A DNA stretch of 39,989 bases from Vulcanimicrobiota bacterium (GTDB taxonomy: Bacteria > Vulcanimicrobiota > Vulcanimicrobiia > Vulcanimicrobiales > Vulcanimicrobiaceae): the NCBI GenBank assembly GCA_013036315.1, contig JAAXMC010000113.1, positions 534 to 40,522 on the forward strand, given 5' to 3'. Under the pieces are notes generated by a model. The model saw only the letters and a list, made by a program, of their open reading frames with translations. It was not told the origin of the DNA and did not search any database. Shown here one piece after another: positions 10,619 to 18,592 of the stretch (within the stretch, counting starts at the first letter, position 1; every line of letters begins with the position of its first letter). The position numbers and the translations under genes were made by a program.

Positions 10619-12502
10619 TTAGCCGCCGTTGAGATCCACGACGATCTCAGTTGTTAAGGCGATCAGAAAACCGCAGGCGAGCATCGAGGTGACCAGCGGC
10701 GTGATGCCGACGTTTCTGCGCAAGACCGCCCAGATTTCACCGATCACGAAAACCAGCGCGCCGATCGCCGTTGCCAAAAACAGCACGGAGAGCACCGGGG
10801 ACTGAAACGAATAGCCGACGATCGTTCCAAGAAACGTCGGGCCGCCGGCGACGAGTCCCGCTAAGCCGAGCTGCGCCCACGATGGGATGACGCGCCCTGA
10901 CAGCGGCGCCGCGATTCCGAATCCCTCGGTGGCGTTGTGCAGCGCGAAACCGACGATCAGGCCGACCGCGATCGCCGTCGCGCCGCTAGCCGCCGAAGCG
11001 CCGATCGCCAAGCCTTCCGCAAAATTGTGCGCGCCGATGCCAACCGCGATGACTGCGGCAAGCACCAGCGGTTGCTGCACGCTCGAAGCCGCGCGGCTGC
11101 TCAAGCGATGAGCGAGGATCCCAAGCCCAACGAGTCCGACGAATAAGCCACCCACATACGCGCTTGCGAGCGTGACTATACTCCACGGCGCGCCGCCGCT
11201 GTGCCAAACCCGCGCAGCCGCAATGAGCGGCGTCGTCGCGCTTCCCGCAATCTCCACGACGAGATAAACCAGGATACCGATCGCGATCGCATTCAGCGCG
11301 GCGATGGTCGCAGGCGAAACATTGCGCATGCGCGCGACCGGCAGCCCCAGGAAGATCGTCAGGCCGGCAATTGCCCCAAGGAAGACCGTCCAGCCGAACG
11401 GCAAAGCGCCCAAGGACGCGCTTCCGAAGCTCGGCAGCATCGCGCGCATCGCTTTGTTCATCGCCGCGCCGGTGTAGGGCGTCCCTTCATAATGAATGGC
11501 CGTCACCAAGCCGTCGGGCATGCCCGTCGCGTCTTCTGTATGATCGATCACGTGACAGTGAACGATCCACGTGCCGGGAATTTGGTTGGCGTCGACGATC
11601 ACATCGACGCGCTGTCCGGGTCCGAGCAGGACGGTGTCTTCGATATCCCGATATGTGACGGGTTGCGCGTCGCGCGCCACGATCCGTTGATAGTGGCCGT
11701 GGGTATGCATCGTGTGCATGTTTTCGCCCGATATGTTGATCCAGCGAATCCGCACGCGCTGCCCTTTGCGCACTTCGATCGGCGCCGTGTACGGATACTC
11801 TTTTCCGTTGATCGTAAAATGATTTTCGCTCAGGCTTTGGATCGCCCAGGACGAGAGTACTTCCACGTAGTCACGATCGGATCGTTCGGCCGCCGAGGGA
11901 TGCGCCGGCAGCACGACGATCGCGCCGTACAAACCGCTGTTGACCATCTCTTCGTTGTCGTGCGAGTGGTAGATGAACGTGCCGGGAGTATCGGCCGGAA
12001 AAACGTAGCGGTACGACTGCCCGGGCATGACCAGCGGCTGCGAAATGCCGGCGACGCCGTCCATGTTTACCGGGATCTCGTGGATGCCATGCAAATGCAC
12101 GGTGTCCGGCGTGCTTTGCTCGTTGCGGTAATCGATTATCACGCGATCACCTTGACGAACGACCAGCGTCGGACCGGGAACGACGCCGTTGTAGGTTTTT
12201 GCCATGACGGTGAGGCCGGGTTGCAGCGTCCACGGCGCGTCGCGCTCGACAAGATGGAAAGTGCGCGTCCTTCCGCGGTTCACTGCAATCGCGCCGAACG
12301 TACCGTCTGCGCGCCGTACGAGCCGCGACTCGCCGGGCGCCGGTGTTGCGACGGGGATGCCGCCCCCCAACGGCTGCATGCCGACCGTGGCGGGATTAAC
12401 TCCGGCCGTAACCTCGTCCGTGCCGGCCAAACCGGGCGCGGCTGCGAGAGCCAGGAGCAAGCCCAAAGCGAGTAAGCCTCGCCTGACTAAGAAATTCGGC
12501 AC
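10619..12502 (-). CDS. Fusion of two-domain multicopper oxidase and ZIP-family metal transporter
   Basis: One uninterrupted frame of 627 residues. Residues 1-26 are a signal peptide. Residues about 90-200 form a first cupredoxin domain carrying trinuclear-copper ligands H136LHG and H179SH. Residues about 210-340 form a second, with the HTMHTHGH ligand set (263-270) and H315CH...H321, which supplies the type-1 copper Cys316; Met328 is a possible axial ligand. No Cys is present in the first domain, so type-1 copper sits only in domain 2, as in two-domain oxidases that work as trimers. From about 365 to the end there are about eight membrane helices with both ZIP metal-site motifs, H492NFAEG and H522NATEG. 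The oxidase should be periplasmic and tethered to the permease. The likely substrates, Fe(II), Mn(II), Cu(I) or phenols, cannot be told. Start GTG; the reductase gene follows 3 nt downstream. Confidence 0.9.
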   Translation of the reverse strand: MPNFLVRRGLLALGLLLALAAAPGLAGTDEVTAGVNPATVGMQPLGGGIPVATPAPGESRLVRRADGTFGAIAVNRGRTRTFHLVERDAPWTLQPGLTVMAKTYNGVVPGPTLVVRQGDRVIIDYRNEQSTPDTVHLHGIHEIPVNMDGVAGISQPLVMPGQSYRYVFPADTPGTFIYHSHDNEEMVNSGLYGAIVVLPAHPSAAERSDRDYVEVLSSWAIQSLSENHFTINGKEYPYTAPIEVRKGQRVRIRWINISGENMHTMHTHGHYQRIVARDAQPVTYRDIEDTVLLGPGQRVDVIVDANQIPGTWIVHCHVIDHTEDATGMPDGLVTAIHYEGTPYTGAAMNKAMRAMLPSFGSASLGALPFGWTVFLGAIAGLTIFLGLPVARMRNVSPATIAALNAIAIGILVYLVVEIAGSATTPLIAAARVWHSGGAPWSIVTLASAYVGGLFVGLVGLGILAHRLSSRAASSVQQPLVLAAVIAVGIGAHNFAEGLAIGASAASGATAIAVGLIVGFALHNATEGFGIAAPLSGRVIPSWAQLGLAGLVAGGPTFLGTIVGYSFQSPVLSVLFLATAIGALVFVIGEIWAVLRRNVGITPLVTSMLACGFLIALTTEIVVDLNGG

Positions 12503-12615
12503 GCCTAATTGCTTCTGGGAACCGGGCGTTGCCCCCTTACTTGATGTGCGGTGCGGCTAATGGTGCGCGGCGTTTGCCTCACTTGCGGCAGGTACCATAA
12601 GAGCTGCGAATTGCC

Positions 12616-12621
12616 TATAAA
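12616..12621 (+). promoter_or_regulatory. Candidate -10 box for the 61-aa membrane protein
   Basis: TATAAA lies 25 nt upstream of the ATG at 12647. No convincing -35 sits at 17 nt. The rest of the 12,503-12,646 gap holds the upstream side of the oxidase-ZIP gene; I see no strong promoter for the latter. Confidence 0.3.
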
Positions 12622-12646
12622 ATGGCCGACCTGCTATCGTGAGCCT

Positions 12647-12832
12647 ATGGGCTTACTTTTTTTTCTTGCGGTGTTGGGGATACCGTTGTTGCTCGTCGGA
12701 TTGATAACAAAGTGGCGCGGCGGCAGCTACCGGTATAACGACGAGTTTCAACCGCAGGTCGATAGAGCTCTCGGCACGACCGAAACCGGCCTTGCGGAGC
12801 TAGCAGACGAGAAGCGAGACGAACCGCTCTAA
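12647..12832 (+). CDS. Small membrane protein, 61 aa, hypothetical
   Basis: The product starts with a hydrophobic helix (MGLLFFLAVLGIPLLLVGLI) followed by a basic turn (TKWRGGSYRY) and a charged tail ending AELADEKRDEPL, a one-pass topology with the tail outside the helix. I chose the ATG at 12647 over an upstream ATG at 12551. The upstream part reads as Cys/Arg-rich noise, whereas the helix begins exactly at 12647 and a TATAAA box sits upstream. No family is recognised. Confidence 0.6.
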   Translation: MGLLFFLAVLGIPLLLVGLITKWRGGSYRYNDEFQPQVDRALGTTETGLAELADEKRDEPL

Positions 12833-12942
12833 GGCCATTTCCGGCGCTTTTGTGGCCAAAATCGAAGAGTTGGGGACTTTGCCCCTTATGCGGGTAGGTA
12901 CTATCTGCGACTGCTTCGATGGCAGAAAGATAGCCCTAGATT

Positions 12943-13167
12943 ATGATGATGAATCCGACGTTCGCGCTTTGGGACGAGATGAAAGCGTATGCGAAGACAT
13001 ATGCCGCCTCAGACCGGCCGATGCCCTTTGATTCCGAGTGCGAGCGGTTGCTCCAAGAAATGATTGGAAGAAACTTGCCCGACGTTCACTTTCGGCATAA
13101 GGCTTTCGAATTTTACGCAGTCGAAATGTGCCGGATGATCTCCGACCTGCGCAAGCCGGTCAGCTAG
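12943..13167 (+). CDS. Hypothetical protein, 74 aa
   Basis: A soluble small protein opening MMMNPTFALWDEMKAYAK and ending MCRMISDLRKPVS, probably all helical. The three consecutive ATGs leave the exact start open, and no good Shine-Dalgarno is seen. The stop abuts the stop of the opposing membrane-protein gene with no gap. No family is recognised. The 110-nt gap before it holds two weak hairpins (GGCCA/TGGCC near 12833-12857 and GGGG/CCCC at 12872-12885) without T-tracts. Confidence 0.55.
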   Translation: MMMNPTFALWDEMKAYAKTYAASDRPMPFDSECERLLQEMIGRNLPDVHFRHKAFEFYAVEMCRMISDLRKPVS

Positions 13168-13374
13168 TCACCAGAGGCTTCCTCCGCCGACCAAGATATA
13201 AAGAATAGGCCCGATTCCCCAGACGATCGAAAAAACTCCCCAGATGAACTTCTGCAGGGTCGTCAGGTCATTGCGGCCGGCCAGATTGATCAGCACCAAG
13301 ATCCATGCAACCGGATGCAGGATTATCGCGATTAAGATCTCGAGCAGCAACTTCATGCCGGTAGTGTATGCCAT
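13168..13374 (-). CDS. Small PLDc_N-like membrane protein, 68 aa
   Basis: There are two hydrophobic helices, around LLLEILIAIILHPVAWILVLINL and FIWGVFSIVWGIGPILYILVGG, with the linker AGRNDLTTLQK between them. This resembles the small phospholipase_D-nuclease N-terminal type of membrane protein (helix, short polar linker ending in K, then a helix with GPILY), which often stands alone and has no proven activity. The start at 13374 has AAGG 7 nt upstream; a second Met at 13356 is possible. Its start faces the efflux-pump gene across only 18 bp. Confidence 0.65.
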   Translation of the reverse strand: MAYTTGMKLLLEILIAIILHPVAWILVLINLAGRNDLTTLQKFIWGVFSIVWGIGPILYILVGGGSLW

Positions 13375-13392
13375 GCGGCGGCCTTCGCCCTA

Positions 13393-14889
13393 GTGTCCAA
13401 CCCGTTCCGGGCCCGCGCCAACGCGCCCGTCGCGCTGATCACCATCACGGTGATGCTGGGGCTCATCATGGCGATCATCGACGCCACGATCGTCAACGTC
13501 GCCCTGAACGATATCGCCGGCAACCTGGGAGCATCCATCGACGAAGTCGCGTGGGTTGCGACGGGCTACATTCTGGCAAGTGTGGTCGTCATGCCGCTCA
13601 ATGGCTGGCTGACCGCGTACCTCGGCCGCAAGAATTTCTACGCCGGCTGCCTGGCGATCTTCACGATCGCATCGCTGCTCTGCGGCACGGCGCACAGCAT
13701 TTGGCAGCTCGTATTCTATCGCGTCATCCAAGGGTTCGGCGGCGGCGCGCTGCAGCCGACCGCGCAGGCCATTCTGTTTGAAACGTATCCGCCGGCAAAA
13801 CGCGGCGTGGCGATGGCGATCTTCGGATTGGGCGCGATGGTGGGTCCCGCGGTTGGACCGACGCTGGGCGGGTACCTCATCGACAATTACACGTGGCCAC
13901 TGATCTTCTATATCAACATTCCGATCGGTATCGTCGCGTTCTTGATGACGCTCATGTTTATTCCCAACCCGCACTTCTTGGAAAAACCGAAAGGCGGAGT
14001 GGACTGGGTCGGGCTGGGATTGCTGACGGCCGGTCTTGCTTCGCTCCAATACGTCCTCGAGCGCGGACAACACGACGATTGGTTTCAGTCGAACACCATT
14101 TGGACGCTCTCGGCCGTTGCAGTCGTCGCGCTCGCGTGGTTCATCTACAAGACCTTGCGCGATCGGTACCCGCTCGTAGATATCGCTGTCTTTCGATTTC
14201 GAACGTTTACGATCGGCAACATCATCGGCGTCGTGTTGGGGTTCGGATTGTTCGGAACCAGTTTGATCTTGCCGCTGTTTTTTCAAACCGTGCTCGGATT
14301 CACCGCGTTTCAAACGGGCTTGGCGCTGCTGCCGGGCGCGATCGCGACGGCGATCAGCATGCTCATGGTGGGCGCGCTCATGCGCTACGTGGACTCGCGC
14401 GCGATGGTTATCTTCGGCATGCTGCTCTTTGGGCTCTCGACGTGGTGGATGGGCGGGCTGACGCAAGATGCAGGCTACTGGGATGTTTTCTGGCCGCGAG
14501 TCTGGCAGGGGCTGGCGCTGGGTTTCATGTTCGTGCCGCTGACCACGGTAACGCTCGGCGCGGTGCCGAAGGAAGAGCTGGCCGGCGCGACCGGCGTTTC
14601 CGCCCTGATCCGCCAGCTCGGCGGCAGTTTCGGCATCGCGATTCTCACAACGCTGCTCGCGCGCCAAGCCGCAATTGCCTGGAGCGAACTCGCGTCGGGT
14701 GTTACCAACGCGCACGGCTACTCCGTCGGAACGCTCACCGGCTTGGTTGCGCAGCAAGCCGCCGTCAACAGCTACGATTATCTCTTCAGGCTTTCGGCAA
14801 TCATCTTCTTCGTTTCCGCGCCGCTCGTGATCTTTATGCGCCCGTCGCGGCGCGCCGCGGCAGCAGCGGCGGCTTTGGCGGCCGAATAG
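13393..14889 (+). CDS. DHA2-family multidrug efflux MFS transporter (EmrB/QacA-like)
   Basis: This 498-residue transporter of the 14-helix DHA2 group is a proton-driven drug exporter of the inner membrane. Signatures are the TM1 motif with D and T (MAIIDATIVNVALNDIA), the A-motif GWLTAYLGRKNFY, the RVIQGFGGGALQPTAQAIL segment of TM4, and the C-motif GAMVGPAVGPTLGGYLID of TM5. The start is GTG at 13393, the only sensible start in frame. The divergent gene starts 18 bp away, so its promoter must lie inside that gene. The Ala-rich end (RRAAAAAAALAAE) is a cytoplasmic tail. No EmrA-type adaptor or outer-membrane factor is next to it. The next gene follows after 15 nt. Confidence 0.92.
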   Translation: MSNPFRARANAPVALITITVMLGLIMAIIDATIVNVALNDIAGNLGASIDEVAWVATGYILASVVVMPLNGWLTAYLGRKNFYAGCLAIFTIASLLCGTAHSIWQLVFYRVIQGFGGGALQPTAQAILFETYPPAKRGVAMAIFGLGAMVGPAVGPTLGGYLIDNYTWPLIFYINIPIGIVAFLMTLMFIPNPHFLEKPKGGVDWVGLGLLTAGLASLQYVLERGQHDDWFQSNTIWTLSAVAVVALAWFIYKTLRDRYPLVDIAVFRFRTFTIGNIIGVVLGFGLFGTSLILPLFFQTVLGFTAFQTGLALLPGAIATAISMLMVGALMRYVDSRAMVIFGMLLFGLSTWWMGGLTQDAGYWDVFWPRVWQGLALGFMFVPLTTVTLGAVPKEELAGATGVSALIRQLGGSFGIAILTTLLARQAAIAWSELASGVTNAHGYSVGTLTGLVAQQAAVNSYDYLFRLSAIIFFVSAPLVIFMRPSRRAAAAAAALAAE

Positions 14890-14904
14890 CCGAATAGACC
14901 AACC

Positions 14905-16674
14905 ATGAGAATCGCCGTTATTTTGCTGGCCGTTGCCGCTATAGCACTGGGCTGCTACGATATCGCGAATCCCTATCGCGCCGGGATGTTCGGCTTTGAT
15001 TATCAGACCCTCAACAACGGCGACGTAGCCGTCACGAGGATCTATCCGGGCTCGCCTGTCGAGCGGGCGGGGTTGCGCCGCGGCGACGTCATTCCCTGGA
15101 GCAAAGTATCGCCGCGCACGGCTTTTGACTCCTGGTACCGCCGGACCGGCGAAACGATAGCCTTCCCGGTCGCGCGCGGTGGAAAAGTTACGCAGATGCA
15201 GATCGCCTTTGCGGAATACACCAGCATCAAGCCCCTGGAAGAGGGGCCGCTCGCGCTCTTCGTGCTGATCATTTTTGCCGCGACCGGTGTTCTGGTCGCC
15301 GTGCGCGGCGCTGATCGTAAAACCGCGCACTGGCTCGCCCTGTTCCTCGCCGCCTACGCGCTGCAGATGGCTTTCTATTGGTTTTCGGATGTGGCGCTGA
15401 CGCCGGCGCTTGCGTTCGCCGGCAACCTGCTCGGCGCGGCCGCGAGCTGGGTGAATACGTATATGATCCTGCTTTTGGTCACACACTTTCCGCCGTTTCT
15501 CTCGGGTTTCCGCAGCGTTCTGCGCAGAATGGTGCTGCCGATCGTCGTGACGGCCGCCCTGGTGCAGCTGTGGATCTACCTCTCCCAAGCATATCCCGGC
15601 ACGCAGCTATTTGAAATCGCGGGATCGCCAAGTCCGAATTGGTTTCAGAACCTCGTGTGGGCGATCATCTCGCTGCTGACGCTTGTGGCCGCTATCGAAG
15701 GGCTGCTGCGCGTCGACGAAGAGCATCGCGCGCAGATGCGCTGGGTCGGAGGCGCGCTCATCCTCTCACAAACGAGCTGGCTGATCATCAACATTTCGTC
15801 CATGATCGATCCCAATCCGCAATCATGGTTCCCCTGGATGTCGCTCTTTCAGGACGTTCCGCTGCTCGCGATCGCGTACGCGATACTGCGCCACCGGCTC
15901 GTCGACATCAGTATCGTCTTCAGCCGCGCGGCGATCTTCGGTTTCGTTTCGATTGCGCTCGTCGGACTCTTCATCGCGGGCGAATGGATCGCGGCGCAGA
16001 TCGTGGAGCGCGGTCTCGGGGCGAACGCGGAAAACGGGTGGCTCGGCAAAGCCGTTCCGCTGGCGATCGCGCTCGCCGTTGGGTTGTCGGCGCGCCCGAT
16101 TCACGCGGCGGTCGAGAAAAGGCTCAACGTCCTGTTCTTTTCAAAGCGCGAAAAATCGCTCGCCGCGCTTCGGCGCTTGGCGCTCGAGGCGGACGTCGTC
16201 ACCGACAAGCGATCGCTGCTGGACCTTACCTTCGAATCGGTTCGCGACAACATCGAGGGACGCTATGCCGCGATCTACATCGAATCCGGCGGTGCGTACG
16301 AGCGCGCCAGACCCGCCGACGGCGCGCTCCCGCTGCGCCTTGACGTAAACGATCCGGCGATCGTGCGGCTGCGGCGCTGGAACGAGCCGTTCGAAAGCGA
16401 GCTCGGCGAACACCCGTTGAGCGAGGCACTCTTGCTGCCGATGACCGTCCGCGGCGCGCTGCTCGGAGCGCTCGTTTGCGGACCCAAGCGCGAGCGCACG
16501 CATTATCTGAGCGAAGAAGTCGACGCGCTCGCGCTCGTAGCTCATCGCGCAGGAACTGCTTACGAGCTGCTCGTGCGCGAAGGTCCGGAGGGCCCGAGCG
16601 CGGGCATCGACATCTCGATGCTGCGCGAGCTGATTCGCGCCGAGTTGCTGGCGCTGCGCGCGCAGCCCACCTAG
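14905..16674 (+). CDS. PDZ - multi-TM - GAF-like membrane sensor without kinase domain
   Basis: This 589-residue protein opens with an N-terminal anchor and a PDZ domain at about 25-105 (VTRIYPGSPVERAGLRRGDVI is the binding-loop region). About eight hydrophobic helices follow (110-375), including the segment ILRHRLVDISIVFSRAAIFG, a hallmark of ComP-like 7/8-TM histidine-kinase sensors. After helix 8 comes a linker (LNVLFFSKREKSLAALRRL) and a GAF-like domain (about 400-570; AAIYIESGGAYERARP, LLLPMTVRGALLGALVCGP, LSEEVDALALVAHRAGTA). In relatives this is followed by HisKA/HATPase domains; here the protein stops, so output must be non-enzymatic or via a partner. It is co-directional with the efflux gene (15 nt gap) and the aldolase (7 nt). 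Confidence 0.8.
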   Translation: MRIAVILLAVAAIALGCYDIANPYRAGMFGFDYQTLNNGDVAVTRIYPGSPVERAGLRRGDVIPWSKVSPRTAFDSWYRRTGETIAFPVARGGKVTQMQIAFAEYTSIKPLEEGPLALFVLIIFAATGVLVAVRGADRKTAHWLALFLAAYALQMAFYWFSDVALTPALAFAGNLLGAAASWVNTYMILLLVTHFPPFLSGFRSVLRRMVLPIVVTAALVQLWIYLSQAYPGTQLFEIAGSPSPNWFQNLVWAIISLLTLVAAIEGLLRVDEEHRAQMRWVGGALILSQTSWLIINISSMIDPNPQSWFPWMSLFQDVPLLAIAYAILRHRLVDISIVFSRAAIFGFVSIALVGLFIAGEWIAAQIVERGLGANAENGWLGKAVPLAIALAVGLSARPIHAAVEKRLNVLFFSKREKSLAALRRLALEADVVTDKRSLLDLTFESVRDNIEGRYAAIYIESGGAYERARPADGALPLRLDVNDPAIVRLRRWNEPFESELGEHPLSEALLLPMTVRGALLGALVCGPKRERTHYLSEEVDALALVAHRAGTAYELLVREGPEGPSAGIDISMLRELIRAELLALRAQPT

Positions 16675-16681
16675 CGCGGCG

Positions 16682-17716
16682 ATGCCGGTGCGCACGTTCG
16701 CCAGCGACAACAACGCGCCGATAGCGGCCGAGATACTGCAAGCTGTCGTTGCGGCAAATGACGGCGATGCGGTCGGCTACGGCCACGACCCCTACACCGA
16801 ACGCGCGCTGGAACGCTTGCGGGAAATCTTCGGTTCTTCGAGCGACGTCTATTTTACGTTCAACGGCACGGGCGCCAACGTCGTGGCACTGAGTTGTCTC
16901 ACCCAGCCCTATGAGGCCGTGATCTGTCCGGCCACCGCACATCTGCAAACCGACGAATGCGGAGCCTTCGAACGTTTCTCCGGCTGCAAGCTCTTGGCCG
17001 TACAATGCGAGAACGGGAAGCTTTCGCTCGAGAATCTCAAAACGTTCGCGCACACTTCCCGCGAAGAGCATCACGTGCAACCGCGCGTCGTTTCGCTCTC
17101 TCAATCGACCGAGTTCGGCACACTGTACGATCCGGTGGAATTGCGCGAGCTTTGCGCATACGCGCATGCCCAAGGCTGGTACGTGCACATGGACGGCGCC
17201 CGCATCTCAAACGCGGCCGCGGCGCAGGGCTTGGGTTTGCGCGAGGCGACGCGCGACCTCGGCATCGACGTCTTGAGTTTCGGCGGCACCAAAAACGGCT
17301 TGCTGGGCGGCGAAGCCGTCGTATTTTTCGACGGCAGCCTGCATCGCGGCGCGGCTCCGTTCGCGCGCAAGCAAGCGATGCAGCTCGCCTCGAAGATGCG
17401 GTTTATCGCGGCGCAGTTTTTGGCGCTGCTCGAAGACGACCGGTGGCGGACGTACGCCGCGCACGCCAACGCGATGGCCAAGCTCCTCGAAGGCCGCATC
17501 AGGAAAATCGCCGGCGTGCGCATTACTCGTCCCGTGCAATGTAATGCGATATTCGCGACGCTCGATCGCAAAGCGATCGAAACGATTCAGCAGCGGTTCT
17601 TTTTTTACGTATTTGACGAACATCTGCCCGAGGTGCGCTGGATGACACACCACGCGACGCGCGAAGAAGACGTCGCCGCATTTGCCGACGCGGTGGCCAG
17701 TAGCCTAGGAAACTAG
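16682..17716 (+). CDS. ltaE: Low-specificity L-threonine aldolase family PLP enzyme
   Basis: This 344-residue fold-type I PLP enzyme would cleave L-threonine or allo-threonine to glycine and acetaldehyde. Seen in sequence are FASDNNAPI at the start, the VYFTFNGTGANVVAL cofactor-cradle segment, the phosphate-side block (EFGTLYDPVELRELCAYAH), WYVHMDGARISNAAAAQG with the Asp that pairs with the pyridine nitrogen, and the Schiff-base lysine in SFGGTKNGLLGGEAVV. Length is normal for the family. The last twelve bases (CTAGGAAACTAG) are a palindrome-like sequence carrying the stop codons of both this gene and the opposing glycosyltransferase. Substrate specificity cannot be told from sequence. Confidence 0.9.
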   Translation: MPVRTFASDNNAPIAAEILQAVVAANDGDAVGYGHDPYTERALERLREIFGSSSDVYFTFNGTGANVVALSCLTQPYEAVICPATAHLQTDECGAFERFSGCKLLAVQCENGKLSLENLKTFAHTSREEHHVQPRVVSLSQSTEFGTLYDPVELRELCAYAHAQGWYVHMDGARISNAAAAQGLGLREATRDLGIDVLSFGGTKNGLLGGEAVVFFDGSLHRGAAPFARKQAMQLASKMRFIAAQFLALLEDDRWRTYAAHANAMAKLLEGRIRKIAGVRITRPVQCNAIFATLDRKAIETIQQRFFFYVFDEHLPEVRWMTHHATREEDVAAFADAVASSLGN

Positions 17717-18592
17717 CCGCCGCGCCAACGGGTTGAGCGCGCGCGAACGCCAGCGCTGCTCGTAGTTGAGTTTGATCAGCACGTTGCGTGCGCGGATAAG
17801 CGGCGGCTGCGCGGCACGCGCGAGCTCGGCCGCGCGAGCTAACTCTTGCGCGTACTCCCGCCTCAACTCCGCCAACACTGTTCGAGCCGCCGGAGGATGC
17901 TCGCCGCCGAAACGAAGGACGGCCGGCCAAGTCGCTCTGAAATAGTGGGCCGGATCGACATCGTCCAGTTTTTCTTCCGACACAATCTCCCCGGATTGCC
18001 CTAAGCCTGCATATTGGCGCCCTTTTTCGGCATGTCTGCGCGCGGGAAGCACGTGACCGTAGTGCGCATAGACATACGGCACCGCAAGCCGCGCCCCGGT
18101 GAGGCCGCGCAGCTGCTCGTGCACGCTTCCTTCCCAGCGCAGAGCCGCCTCGAACCGAAAAAATGCCATGCGGCGCTCGATCGACGTGTAGAGATCGAAA
18201 GACTGAAAAAAATGCCGCGTGTAAGCGTCGACGAAATCGTATCTCCCGGGAACTCGCTCGAGGTTTCGCGCGATATGCTTGACCTCTTCGCCGTGCACTT
18301 CGTCGGCGTCGACAAAAGCCACCCAAGGCCCGGCGCCGATTTGTTCGTGCAGGTTCAAACAATGATTGCGCGCGGTTGAAAAATCGACGAACGGCGAGCG
18401 ATCGATAAAAAGCCGCTCGTTGCGCCCGAACCAGCTCGCGCGCAACGCCGCTTCGTGCCGCGAAGGACCGATCGAGTTGTCATTGACGATCGCGGCGTCG
18501 GCAGCTCCGCTCAACGACTCAAGCATCGCCGCCAAGAACGGCTCCTCCCGCGAGCCGACGATGATGTGAGCCGCTACGCGCATCCGCGTCAT
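17705..18592 (-). CDS. Glycosyltransferase family 2 protein
   Basis: This 295-residue enzyme has a short GT-A domain: RVAAHIIVGSREEPFLAAMLESL opens the Rossmann-like fold, AIVNDNS follows, and AFVDADEV carries the DxD-type metal motif. HFFQSFDLYTSIERRMAFF then WEGSVHEQL is typical of small family 2 transferases that build surface glycans. I take the ATG at 18590-18592 as the start because it forms an ATGA overlap with the stop of the upstream gene; the frame stays open for another 78 codons, but those are Arg/Ala noise. The 3' end overlaps the opposing aldolase gene by 12 nt. The sugar donor is unknown. Confidence 0.85.
   Translation of the reverse strand: MTRMRVAAHIIVGSREEPFLAAMLESLSGAADAAIVNDNSIGPSRHEAALRASWFGRNERLFIDRSPFVDFSTARNHCLNLHEQIGAGPWVAFVDADEVHGEEVKHIARNLERVPGRYDFVDAYTRHFFQSFDLYTSIERRMAFFRFEAALRWEGSVHEQLRGLTGARLAVPYVYAHYGHVLPARRHAEKGRQYAGLGQSGEIVSEEKLDDVDPAHYFRATWPAVLRFGGEHPPAARTVLAELRREYAQELARAAELARAAQPPLIRARNVLIKLNYEQRWRSRALNPLARRLVS

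Noticed and set aside
12551-12646. Upstream extension of the 61-aa membrane protein
   Set aside because: The added residues are Cys/Arg noise without a Shine-Dalgarno; the hydrophobic helix starts at 12647.
12833-12942. GGCCA/TGGCC and GGGG/CCCC hairpins as terminators
   Set aside because: Stems are 4-5 bp with no T-tract; too weak to call.
13390-15588. Minus-strand frame of 732 codons over the efflux pump and sensor genes
   Set aside because: It crosses two clear genes, is compositionally skewed (Arg/Asp/His), and has no motif.
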